Origin: Brachionus koreanus
Taxonomy: Eukaryota; Rotifera; Eurotatoria; Ploima; Brachionidae
Assembly (NCBI GenBank): GCA_016987375.1
Contig: PJRA01000313.1
Span: 2,267,385-2,331,384 of the forward strand
DNA length: 64,000 nucleotides
Direction of reading: 5' to 3'
Positions 22,601-35,213 of the stretch are shown here, in pieces. The translations under genes were made by a program, and so were the position numbers. The notes below the pieces were generated by a model. It had not been told where the DNA came from, ran no database searches, and saw only the letters and a list, made by a program, of their open reading frames with translations. Position 1 is the stretch's first letter. Every line of letters starts with the position of its first letter.

Positions 22601-25482
22601 ATAGACACGTTCTAGGAAATAACAAAAAAAGCTTTTTTAATTTAAAATCTAAAAAGATAAAGTTATAAAAATGCAAGCTCATTCTGTGAAATATTTTATT
22701 CAATGACTCAATTTAAAAATTAATTCTTTATTTTTTCAAGATAATTTAATTTACAATACAAAAATATTGACTGAGAAAATTGATCTTATCGATTGCATAA
22801 TAATTTAGCTAAATTGTTTCCAAAGATTAGAAAAGGATAATATAGTGTTTATTATAAGTTTTTACTCAATCAGTTTTAAGAGAGTTTTTTTTTGTAAGAA
22901 GATCATAAATAACTTTCAGTGGTATTTCTGCTTAATTGCTAATTTTTGAAATTTGATTAATTATTTTCCTAGGACCGAAAAAAGGATTGAGATATTTTTT
23001 AATTTTGAGCTCTACGGCGCTATTTTGACAAATGTTTTTGAAACAAATTTGGCTCTAGATCGACCATATTCTCAAAATCTCGAAGAAAAATTCTGAAAAA
23101 TCGAGAGTATCTAATTCATATTCAAATAAGTTTCAAGTGCTCATTTGTATTTTAATCTATTTTCGTATCCCATAAGTATATTAATTATATTTTCTTTATA
23201 CTAATTGAGAAGAAATTGACCACTTTCGAGAATTTTGCATTCCATTTAAACTTAATTATGGGATCAATTTTGTATTCTGTTCGGTCTTAGTTATGCTAAT
23301 CTTAGAGTCTCTATTAGGCTCGTTTGGCTTGCTTTCAAGAGTTTTATTCATGCCCAAACGGTTTCTAGTCTAAATTCAATCGAATGATAACGGGACTTAT
23401 GTTTTGGACATTGAATTAATTATTTACACAAATCGAATTTGTGTCAAATAAATCCCTCGGCTGTTTTCACTTCTATTCAATGGAAAAGTAAGATATACGC
23501 AGATTATTTCGAGAAAACTTAATATTTACAAGCGAATGACTATGTTTATTCGATCGTCGGCACTGGAATAACAAGCGATTAGTATAATGTCAAGTAAACA
23601 TGTTCCGTTCGAGTGAACAATCCAATTTAGTTCTAACCAGATAATCCACAATTTTGAAATATAAATAAAAATCAAGTCTGAAAATTAAAACAAATTTCAA
23701 GGTAAATAGAGCGCTTCGAAACGAAATTTATTTATTTTTCATTCTATTGCTAATCAATATAGTCAATTCCAAATTTGTAAGTAAAATTTAAAGCTGGTCA
23801 ATAATTAAGAAGCTGTTCATGGTTTAAAAATCAATATTTAAATGTCAATAATCAAATGGACTTGATTGAACATATTTTTAGAAAAATCCAAGGTATTTTT
23901 ATTTGATTAAAAATAAAAAAGAAACAGTTGATTTGGTTTAAAAAAAATCGCTTATTAGTAAAAGGTTGATTTTTAAATGAAAAATTTCTGATGAGTAAAT
24001 TTAGAAAAAACATTTATGTGGTCGATCACTCAATCAAATAATATTGATTAAAAATTTTTTTCATTCGATCAGTTAAATTGGAAAAATTTTGATAAAAAAA
24101 TTAGTTTCTTAAATCTAAACATATTTCATAAATAAATAAAACTACTAGTTTGTTGTAGTGATAAAGTAATTTTGAGGGATTTTTTTTTCAAATTATTTTG
24201 TTAAAAACACATTTAGAAAAAAAACAGATTATTGTTTTTTTTGCTATTCAAGAGAATCAAAATTTTCAGCTGGGTTTATTTGAATTTTTGCCGCTCAAAT
24301 GGCCAATATTCAAATAATTTTAAAAAAATTGTGAACAATTCAAGTTCTTTAGGTATACAGTTCTTAAGGCATATCTAAAAAAATTCCAAAATAATTTTTT
24401 TAATTAATTTTTAATTAAAAATAAGTAAAGATTTTACATTTGTTTTTTTAATAAAAAATTGCTTGGTTTAAAATTAAATATTTAAATTATATTATAAAGA
24501 GAAAAATTAAATATTCAATTGATTAGCATCTTATTAATTTAAAATGATCAAACTAAATTGCGTTCTTTTGACTGAAATTATTCGATTGAAAAAATGCGAA
24601 GATTGATTTAAGAAAAATGTAACCGAAGTTTATATTATAAAAGTGATCTAACTAGCTAATTATTTGAGCGAGCTGGAGAGATAATATGTTTTAAGTAGTG
24701 TTTTTGATAAAATTTCATTCGAAAAACAAGATCAAATCCATGGCTAGTCTTTAAAAACATTGTTGCTGTTCTAGTTTTTTTTTAGTCTGCGTTTAATTTA
24801 GAATTGTTGTCTGTTAGAGGATAGATAAAATTGTCTATGGGGTCTAGATCCAAATATTTTTATCTTTGGTTATAAGAATTTTAACTTTGCAATCAATCAA
24901 ATTGAAATTATACAACGAATAAAAGATAGAAAAAGAGAAAAAAGGTTTATCGGACTAATTTGATTTATTTTCAAAGCTAATTTTGAAATAATTCCAGAGC
25001 TGGTCTTGTTTGAAGATTAAGAATAAAGAATTTTAAATGTGTTTATTAGATAAATAAACGATTTAAAATAAGCAAAAAATTTAAATTCATTCAAGACCAG
25101 ATTATAGAAAATATTAAAAATTAGGTCTTAAGGATCTATTCTTGACTTGAATTCGACAAAATCTAATTTTTTTTTAAATTCAAATATTATGACAAAACTT
25201 CAAATTACTCCTAACTTAAGATTTTATTTTTTTTCTATTTAATGGAGTTTATTTTTGACTTTTTAAAAGTGTACTTAAGACAATAAAATATTTTTTAAAA
25301 TTTTATTAGTCAAAAGCTTGTATCTACAACCATTAATTTATTGGAGTGTTGAGCCTCGATCAGCAATTCGAGCTCGAATCGCTTAAGAGCGATCTACTAG
25401 AAACCTCTATAATTAATATTCGTTTTATTTATAGCTGAATAGCTCGGACAATCTGGCTTTTGTTGAAGCCGAGTAAACAAAT

Positions 25483-25510
25483 TTCAATTTCAAACTAACT
25501 TGAAATTGAA
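25483..25510. repeat. short hairpin
   Basis: TTCAATTTCAA and TTGAAATTGAA are perfect 11-base complements around a six-base loop. Function unknown. Confidence 0.6.
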
Positions 25511-25991
25511 TTTCTGTTGTCTAAAATATTTAGATAATATTTATTTAAAAGAAATCTTAATTTCCAATAATTTTTAACTATTTAAAATCATATCCAGACA
25601 CACTGGTTATATAAGATCGCTGAACACTGTGCTTAATTTACCAATAGTTTTCTCAACGCTTTAAATAATACCTTTCATCGATCTGTTTTAAGCGTTTTTC
25701 TTTCTTTTATTATAGCAAATTTATATTCTATTCTATTTAAAATTTTGTTCATTGTTTAGATCCGGTCTTGGAAATTAATTTCTTTACTTAGTCGAGGCCC
25801 TAATGGTACAAGATATTACAATATTTTAGCAAAATCTAAATATTAAATAATCCAAAATTTAATCAAAATTTCTGCACTTAGCTTACAGATATTAAAGCTT
25901 TCATCTAAAGAGTATATTAGAGAATTCATCAACTAAGATTACATTCCTACAATTATAAGAGTTTATGTTTCTATTTAAGTGATATAATCCC

Positions 25992-26120
25992 ATGACCAAA
26001 TTTGCAATATTCCTAATTGCTCTTTTGCTCGTACTTTTATTCACTCACGATACCAAAAGTATTACCAAATCCGTCATCTCAATAATTAGCTCGACTAAAA
26101 TAATTAATTCATTTTCGTGA
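25992..26120 (+). CDS. possible short secreted peptide (42 aa)
   Basis: ATG to TGA gives 42 residues. The first 17 or so (MTKFAIFLIALLLVLLF) form a textbook signal-peptide core after a basic residue. The remaining Ser/Ile/Lys-rich part (THDTKS, ITKSVISIISS, TKIINSFS) could form a cationic amphipathic helix. Codons such as GCA, GCT, CTC and GTC are richer in G/C than the surroundings. No family is recognised, no cysteines are present, and AT-rich DNA readily yields hydrophobic open frames by chance. It could also be a signal-peptide exon of a larger gene. Treat as a candidate only. Confidence 0.3.
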   Translation: MTKFAIFLIALLLVLLFTHDTKSITKSVISIISSTKIINSFS

Positions 26121-27128
26121 TATTCACTTGAAATATTATCTATAAGTTACGCTTTTTATATTTTTCTTTTGTTTTATTTTTAGCCTAAGCCTTTTTATAT
26201 TCGTGTCCCATATCAATCTAATTAAAGTCAAATCAACCAACTAGTCCATTCAACAATGTTTAATTTCAAAATTTTGCGTTATTTATATATAAAATTAGTA
26301 ATAATTATGTGACAGAAATTCTATTTACTGAACAAGATATCATGACAACTCAATTATTGAAATCGATTCTTTTTACTGAGTCAAAAACTGGTCATAGCAA
26401 ATAGGCTCAATGTTATACAAAATTGATTAAAACTAGGCTGAAAATTTGATGCTGCCGTTTTAATTAAGTTTTTTTTCAATTAAAATTCTGAAATCAATAT
26501 TCAAATATTTAAATTTTACATTTTATTTAGAACAAATATTCATTTTAATAATAGAAAAATTGCAATCTTATGAAACGGGTCATCAAATGGCTCATTCCAG
26601 ATTTAATAAAGCTAGATATTATTTTTATTATTTACAACGAAGTAAATTTCTAGACTAGAGCTCAGATTGGGTTTTGTTTTCTAATTGATAAAGCGAACTT
26701 GTTTTTCTCGATAGAAATTTAGATGAGCAAACATTTTGAAAAAAGAAACAAAATAAGGGTAGATTTTTACAATATTTAATTATGTCAATAGATCAGTTTT
26801 TTTTCAATTTTTTCTATTTAGCAATCACTCGGTCTCTTTTCAAAGCCCAGTTGACCTAAGGTGGTGGTTTCAAATAAGAAGGAAATATTTAATTTTAAAT
26901 TGTATATGTTTTTTATTTTAGCATACAAAATTGTTCAAATTTGTTATTTTGAAAAAATTCTAGATAGGTGTAGATATTAGAAATGAGAGTCAATAGATAG
27001 TCTATTGAATGAAGCCAGAGAATATTTTCTTGAATATTTATTAAAAGGAAATGCAAAATCAAAAATCGATATTAAGTTGGCAAAATTTAAACGAATTCAA
27101 GATCATTTTTTGGATAAAAAAATAAATA

Positions 27129-27429
27129 CAGTGAGACCTTTATAATTCAGCGAGAAAAATAAACTAAAAATTTTATTAAAAAATTTTTTTTTATATATAA
27201 ATAAATATTGACTTTATTGGAATATATATATATATATGTATATATTTAAAGTTGCTAAGAGAACCTGCTCTAAAACAGTTCATTTTATGGCTTTAAATTT
27301 TAAGGTTTTTCAGGGCTAATCTTTAAATATGAGCCGATCAAAAATTAAAACAAAAAAAAAAAGCTCTAAAAATAAATAATTTTTTAGTGTTGGTTTTGGG
27401 TTATAATTGAATTAAATTGGTCTCGTCAG
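27129..27429. mobile_element. possible degenerate pogo/Tigger-like MITE
   Basis: TA followed by CAGTGAGACCTTTATAATTC at 27129 looks like a pogo/Tigger-class terminal repeat. About 300 bases on, GGTCTCGTCAG resembles a degraded complement of the first bases. The right end is uncertain and no transposase frame is present. Confidence 0.3.
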
Positions 27430-30400
27430 AGAAAAAAAGAGAGAAAGATTCGGTTTTTATGGGTTGTATACAACCAAGGGATTTATTGCTTTACAATAAA
27501 TGATAAGCTCCAGAGATTAATTTTCAGTATAATCAGGTAGCGTAATTAAGTTGTGCTTTGAGTACCAATGTCTAAAAATTTGTTTATGCAATTTAGATAA
27601 AGTTTTTTATTAGAATCAAATTATTAATCAATATTAATCGAGTGTTGATAGCTTTATAAGGCAGTTAAGTTTAATTTAAGTTTTATTACTGTACAACATA
27701 AGTGGCCTAGCGAAAGATTAAAAATCATTTAGGAATATGATTTAAATTCAATTTTAAAGCTCGATTGTATTCAATTGCTAATGGCGTTTCGATAAGTCCA
27801 TCAGTTATGAGCTTATCTAGAAAATAAATCTTTAGAAAAACAAATTTTCCGGCATTAGTCAGATTGAGATAAATTTTATTTACAAATAGCCAAAAACTAG
27901 AGATTATTTATAATAATTGACCATACGGCACTTGAGAGCGGATTAGGCAAAATTGATTGTTTTTCTACACTAAGTCCTTGGTTTAAATTATTTCCTAGAA
28001 TTAAAATCTCTCGAGCAAACTGTGCCGATTCTAGTAATTAGTTACGCAATAATATTTAGTCATGAAAAGTAATTAATTTTTAGTTTATTATTAGGATAAT
28101 AGATTTGCTAAGCAATGGTATGATTCCTTGATTAATTTTCCGAGCAAGGTATAGCACCGAGTCCGCTTATTTGTGAGAAAGTGCCGTCATGTTTCAGTAG
28201 GTGGATAAAATCAATTTTTAGCTCGACATGAGTTCTAGGAAAAAAAGCACGGATGCTTGTCTAAATTAGATGGCTTGAGACTCTTGTTGTTCTATTTCAA
28301 ATGGTCTCTTTTTTATTGATTTCTCTTAAAATGTTTTTTTTGCGACGTCAAATTCATTAATATAATGAACGGAACCAATTTAAAATTTTCTAATATTGTA
28401 ATGGCTTTTATTGTTTAGAATAATATCTTGTAGAAATATTGTCGCCGTTTGTACTCAAAAAATAAGGGTCTACCTTAAGATTGTCTGTGTCCGAAAATAA
28501 AAGGCTCTTATCTTGAAATTTTAAATAATTATTAAAATAATCTAAATTAAAATTGCGATAAGTTTTGTTGGTTTTTTAAATTAAATTTTTTGATTGACTG
28601 TATCTAATCAAGAGTGTTGGTTTTTGTCAACAAAAAGAAAAAAATTGTTTTATTTTTATATTTTGTTTAAGTCAATTCAAAAGTTAAAGAGAAATTGCAA
28701 ATTTCAAAGCCTTTATTTCGTGAGTGAAATACACCTTCGGGAAAATAAGCATGAAATATGCGCATATATTCTTTTATTTAAGATATCAAATTAAATGTTC
28801 AATCGTTCATATCAAGTCCTAATTAGATATTCCAATCTAATTTGACGGCCTTTAATATATAGTTATCCAAAAAAATATTTTTTTTTTGTTTCTGATAAAA
28901 AATTATCATTGTTTTTTTTATCTAAAAACTTAGATAACTTTAATTTTTTGAAAATTTTAGCCATTTTTTTTTAAATTTATTAAATTAATTTTTTTTTTCT
29001 AGATATGAATTTAAACTTAATTAATTTGAGGATTTAAATTTAGGTGTTTATTTACATTTAAATTTTCTAATCGGTTTATATAATTTTTTATAGTTTTTTC
29101 TTTCGTTTAGGTTTATTTGCTTTCCAGGTTTATTTCTAAGTGAAGAATATATTTTTTTATTAAAGCATTAAGTTCTTTTCGAAACCTTTAAATCAACCGA
29201 AAATTATTAGAAAAAAATTCAAACTCATAAATACTGAAAAGATTTAACTTTTAGACAAAGTTTATTGATTGTGAGATTTCATAATTTAGAATAATCTCAC
29301 TAAAATATTTATCTAAAAGTTAAACAAAATTAGATGAACAAATGAAAAACTTTTATTTGACAATTAAGGTCTTTAGAACACATTTATAATTGAAAATATT
29401 TTCTTGTTATTTGAGGTACAATTTATGAAAATTGATTTAAAAAAAAGCATAAATGATAAAAAACTTAGACTCCAATTTAATAAAAATTTATTGATAATTA
29501 TTATCTTTAACTAGTTTATAACTTAAATCAAATTATATTTTTGAGTGTCTATTGAATTTTTATTTTTAGATTCATTGATGCTTATAAAATAAATAAATAA
29601 AAAAAAACAGGTAAAATATTTCTATATTTTTTATTAAATTTGGATATTATATGAAAGTTTTTTGCTTATCGTTTTTGATAAAAATGTAATTTATTGCTTA
29701 TTATATAATAAGAGTATCAAATCACTTAAGAGTATTGAATGACCACTTTATTACAAACAAGTCAGAGTCGTGTTGAGTATTATTCAAAATCGTAGGAGTC
29801 GATTAGCAGATTCAAATTTTTAGGACGATAATGATATTAGAAAAAAAATAAACCATTTTTGTTATTTATTTCTAAAAATATGAGAATTGAAGAATAAGAT
29901 TTATTCGATATTTTTAGTTTCTGGGAATTTTTTTTCCTATAAAAAAGATAAGCAATTGTTTTTTTAGTTAAAAAGGTACTAGAGAAGCATGGCTATTTGA
30001 GCAGATGGAATTTAGTAGACGCACAACTAAAACATTTTTTCGTGCTTTCAAGTCTAGTTCAGACTGTGAGCTAAATTTGAAATGAAAAACATGTTCTTCT
30101 TATTAAATATTTATTTTCTTCTAGATTTATAAGGAGACCAATTTTCGAGTTCAAAATAAACTAGTTTTGAAGCTTATTTTATATGCTTGAGTGCGCCAGA
30201 GGATCAAGGAAAATTATTCATGGCAATTTTTGAAAGTTAAGAAAATATCTTGGTCAAAGTATCTGTGACGAGTCTTGTAAATCACGATTTCTAATTAAAA
30301 ATATTCATGAAACAATTCAACCAATTTAATTAATTTCAATACTTGATAAATAAGCGATCGAATAACTAGACTCGGAGGAGCAAATCAAGCATAGCCAATT

Positions 30401-32587
30401 TTAGGTTTTGGTCAATCGCAGAAATTCAACTCAATTAGTACAACTCGACTGATAATGAAATACACACGTTATAGAATGAAAACAAATATGATCAATCAGG
30501 TAGAAACTTAGAAAATCTGTTGCTGATGCTTATTGAGTTGTTTCATTCATGCGTTAACATTCGATTTGAACTCAAAATCGCATGTTCTGCCCATATAAAG
30601 TTGTTAAATGCATTTTAACAATCAAAGATAAGATTAGAATCTTTATTATTTTGAGCAGTAGGTGTTAATCAACAAAAAAAGATAAACTTTATAATGTGAA
30701 AATTGAGAAAAAAAATTTTTTTATGTCATATAAGGGAAGTGAAAAAAGACCGGATATTCTATTTGAGCAAAGTTAAAATAAATAAATATTTATACTAGTA
30801 ATGAATTTAAAGTATTTCAAACCGTTCATTGTTTGTTTAACTAATTTACCGAAGTACTGCTCTAATGCATACATGCATACAGTTAATTGAAGGAATTTAC
30901 AATGCATTCTTCTTTTTTTTATTTGTTTATTTACTATTAGAGCAATCAACGATTAATAAAGATTCGATTCATTGAGTTGAGCAAGCTGGAAAAAATTCAT
31001 TGCCAATACTCAAGACCTTATAAATATTTACATTAAATGTTTATTTAAATAAAATCTTAATATTTGGTGAAAAAAGATTTTGATTGCTGAAGATTGACAC
31101 TAAAAGGCCTCCTGAAAATATTCCGGTCAGAATTGTTTAAATCAAGCTAAGAAACCTTACACATCTTTAAATCGCTCTTCAAAAATTAGCCATGACCAAA
31201 AATTTGTCTCTTATCACTTTTGGCCTCTTCAAGTGTTTTTATCAATTTTTTTTTCCAATTTAAAGCCTTTAAACTAGTACTCAAGTGCTCAAATCTTAAG
31301 CACTTGATCGATGAATTGATTTTAAAAGATCAATATAAACGAAAAACAAGATACAGACCCACTTAACATCGGAAATAAAGCATACACTCACATCTCTCAA
31401 GCAATAAAATGATCATAAATTTCAAATTTTCAAGTATTTATCTTTATCATAACCATAGATTGCTATTTTAGTGTTTATGACAATAAAAAGGACATTTAGG
31501 CCAAGATAAGACTTTATATCAATAATCAATCAAAAACAATCAATGATTGATTTATATTTCAATTAAGAACAAAAACGATAACAATGCCTGTTTAATGTAA
31601 AATAAGTTTTTTTTTTATTTTTTTGTTTCATAAACAGAATAAAGTGCTTTTTAGTTTTGTGGGCGTTTAATTTTTTTTGTTTTTTTTTGTTCATTTCTAA
31701 CCGTAGATAAAATTCTAATGACTCGACATTTTATCAGCGGCTTAAAGAGCAAAGCAAAAATGTCAAAGAGACTATAAATTTTATTGCGCTACAGGTACAT
31801 CTATGAAACTAAAGTTAATTTAAATTACAGGTCTGGGAAAATACGTTGGTGACTAATTAGTATTGGCAAGTCAATTTAGTGTAAAATTAGAAATGGCTTC
31901 TTAAATTACTCAATTAAAATATGCCTAGGGTGTTTTTGTTGCTCAGATAAGGGTTCGAGGCCAGTCATCTGAATCAAGTATTAAGTACTCCAGCTTAATA
32001 ATTTGTTATTTTTACAGATTTAAACTAGCTAAGCTCTTATATGTTTTCAATAACAAATTTTTAATTATATATATATTTTTTTTTAAATAAACATTTACAC
32101 ATTAAGCCAAACATGTATGATATAAAAATGATTGTTTTTGTTGGAGAGTATTTTTATTTCGAATAGAATAGAATTTTTGGCTTTTGTCTCACAGGAATCT
32201 TGAGATAAATCAATGTTTTGAATTTGGATTTAATTTGTCACTGTTTTTAGTAGGAATTTTCAGAAATCGCTTTGGAACAGCGACTTTTTAATTAAGAATT
32301 TTTATTAAAAACATATTCTGTGATAAAAAGCAATTTACTCATTCTTGACAGCCCTTAATTTAAAATTATTTCTTATTTTGTAAAATTTCTATTCTCTATC
32401 TGTTAATTAAAGCAAAGTACTAATGCTGAACATTTTATTTTAAGTTAAAAATTTAGTTTTAATCATCTATAAATGATTGTACACCTGTTTTAACTAAATT
32501 GGTCTTTTAAATTTCTAATATCTATTGTTTATCATAATGAATGGTTGACTGGGTGATGTAATGGTGAAGATATTCAGCAAGAGACAC

Positions 32588-32608
32588 AGATAAGATAAGA
32601 CAGATAAT
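32588..32608. promoter_or_regulatory. cluster of GATA-factor motifs
   Basis: Three overlapping or adjacent AGATAA/GATAAG sites occur in 21 bases, with another AGATAA near 32636, about 2.6 kb upstream of anosmin-1. GATA words are common in AT-rich DNA, so the regulatory role is only suggested by the spacing. Confidence 0.25.
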
Positions 32609-35213
32609 GGAAGAATGTGAATCGATTGAGCAGCATAGATAAAATTTTGTATAATTTATTTATTAAAAGCTTATCAGGTATGAATATAAACATAGACATT
32701 TATATTTGTCTTGTAAAAACAAATAAAGCTGATTAGAAAGCATTGATAAGTTGATTTTAATCGATAGTAATTAGTTTATTGTTGCATTTAGTTATCGTTA
32801 ATTAAAATCTATGAATATTTTAGAATCAGTTATCTTGGACTAGGGCAATAAAAATTTACTTATATAGGCAATGTTATGAGAACAATGATAAGAATAAATG
32901 ATGGGCCTTATTTGGCAAGTAGTTGTGAATAGTTTTGAAATTTTTGTGAGTTTTTTGTTTATTTTTTTGTTTGTTTGCTCATAAAAAAATCATTTACCGT
33001 ATCAAATAGCGATTTATGACCTCAATAGGCAATAAAGGTCGACACAAACGAAAGTCAAAATTTACATAAAAAACGCTCATTGTTTACGCTAGAATCATAT
33101 ATTTTTTAGTTCGATATATAAAAACGAATGAATGGAATGCTGATTTGAACAAATCTCTAAAGCGATTTAAATGTGACACTATAAAATTTTAAAATCAATT
33201 GATTGATAAGCAAATAATTAAAATTCTTTTTTATTTATTGTGATCGGATTTTTCTGTTAAAATAGTTCTCATTTCTGGAGGTGTTAGCAAAATATTTAGT
33301 CTAATGTATAAAATCGATTTTTAATTTTAGCCTTGGGATGCACAAAAATTGTGACAAACACTCTCTCACACATACATACACATTCACAAATCAGTTTCAA
33401 CTGTACATTGTTTTTACAAGGTTTTTAGCGCATGGCCCGTTATTAAATTAGCAACAGATTTAAAAACAGCGCTTAATTAAAAGTCAAAATTTGTTCCGTT
33501 GTTGAGCAGAATTTAAAGATTTGGTTTTTAATTAAAAAGATAAACAAATATATGAGCATGCAGTTAGATAAAAGAAGCCGTGAATGAACTGTTCATGCGC
33601 ATATTATTAAAAACCGTTCAGTCCCGTGCGAGCTTCTGCGTTTGAGAACTGTTTTATGGAAAATTGCATAAGACAATGGGGTTGTTAGTGCTATAATTCA
33701 TAAGCAATAAATCAAGCGTCAGACCAGAGCACATTGCCATATACAAACATTTATCGGTTCATTTGAAACGTTCCAATAAACACTTAACACACTGAATTCA
33801 ATTGTTTATCGTAAATATATCTGATCGTAGATTTTAGTTTTTGTACCGACTAGATTTAGATTTATATCTTAAATATTTAAACGTTTGGTTTGACTAAAAT
33901 GATTAAGTTTATTTGTCAAGTGTGATGTAATTAAAAATGTCGTTTAGAAAAACAATTATTAACCGCTTGGCGGCTTTTATTCTATGCCGATTATAAAAGA
34001 TAAGGAAATCTGGTCAACAACCAAGCCAATTGAAGTGTGTTTATTTTACGTTTGTTAAACGAATATTAGCATAATCAATCATGATCTTGGTCATATCTTT
34101 AATCATGACTTTACCTATTTAAATGAGCAGAATCCGTTTCAGTGCGTGATTTTTATAAGCCACATTAGTGTAAGAAATGGCACAGTCATCTTAAATTAAT
34201 TTATTGGGATTTAAAGTTAAGTTGGTTGAAATTTGGTTAGGAATATTAGAACCAAACTAGTTTTGTTTTTAATTTATCATTTTTGATTAAGTGCGTTAAG
34301 TTCGTTGTCTCCTGACTCACTGAGTAAGTAGTTTTATGATTGTGCCAACTGGCCAAGTGAATGCAAACTGTTGACCATGCGATCAAAGCTCGACCTTTTT
34401 CCTTCCATTGTGCTTATATGCAATAATTAGCAGTGTTGTTTTTATGTTTTCTGTTGGGGGAAGTTGAAGATAAATGTCCAGTTTTTAGGAAAAATTGATT
34501 TGTCCGTTGTCTCCAAGAATTTGTTCAATTTATATGAGGAGAGTTTTTAAGTGAAGATTACGGTTGGGTTCAAAAGATCATAGGTATGGTCAATTTAATC
34601 CAACGGTAATTATTGAGATCAATGCTGAGAATAATCAGAGCTTATTATAGGATTGAGTTTTGTTTAGAACAAAAGAGAAAAATTAATTGTTCGTACTTTA
34701 ATTAGACAGCGCTAGGAATCAAAAAGATAGCTCAAGTATTTTTGAGAGAGAGAACACTTGAAATTAACAAAACAAACAGTTATGAAATTTAAAATTCATA
34801 AATGCTCAATTATTCACTTTTAGGCCGGTGAATGACAAACATCTATAAACTTTTGCTCTCATTTCCGAGTTATGCAAGTTGAGCATTTATTTATTCATTC
34901 ATTTAAACACTAGCGAGTAGAGTTAAATTTTCGCATTTAGTTGACAAATAATTCTGTGATTAAAAATGAAATTTATTCAAAATTTGGTCTCAATTGATTT
35001 TTAGAATAATAAAAAAGGACACCGCTTCGACACTTGTTATGAGAGACGAGCCGCGTCCGTTCATTTCATTTCATTTAAATATTTACTATTTAAACATTAA
35101 ACTACTTGAGCAAACTTTAATTTGACAAAAATTAACTTTATCACATTCGTTTCTATATTTTAGATTAAAGTAAAATGAATAAAAGTTTGTGAACAATTTA
35201 CGACTAAATAACA

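Larger units (their letters stand above)
19681..35213. other. 15.5-kb interval without a recognised gene
   Basis: No open frame with family resemblance was found. The DNA is visibly less homopolymeric than other intergenic regions of the window. Items seen inside: a (TTG)6 run at 22390-22407, palindromes at 25366-25393, a hairpin at 25483-25510, a possible 42-codon secreted peptide at 25992, a pogo-like terminus at 27129, an (AT)n tract near 27215-27245, a B-box-like sequence at 31952, a GATA-site cluster at 32588-32608 and CA-rich sequence near 33360-33390. As the upstream flank of anosmin-1 it may hold distal regulatory DNA; that is inference. Confidence 0.45.

Noticed and set aside
25430..25500. 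Possible tRNA-like fold (TAGCTCGG ... GGCTT/AAGCC)
   Set aside because: Stems overlap each other, there is no T arm with GTTCRA and no acceptor pairing.
28594..28794. 66-residue plus-strand frame
   Set aside because: No recognisable features; composition explains it.
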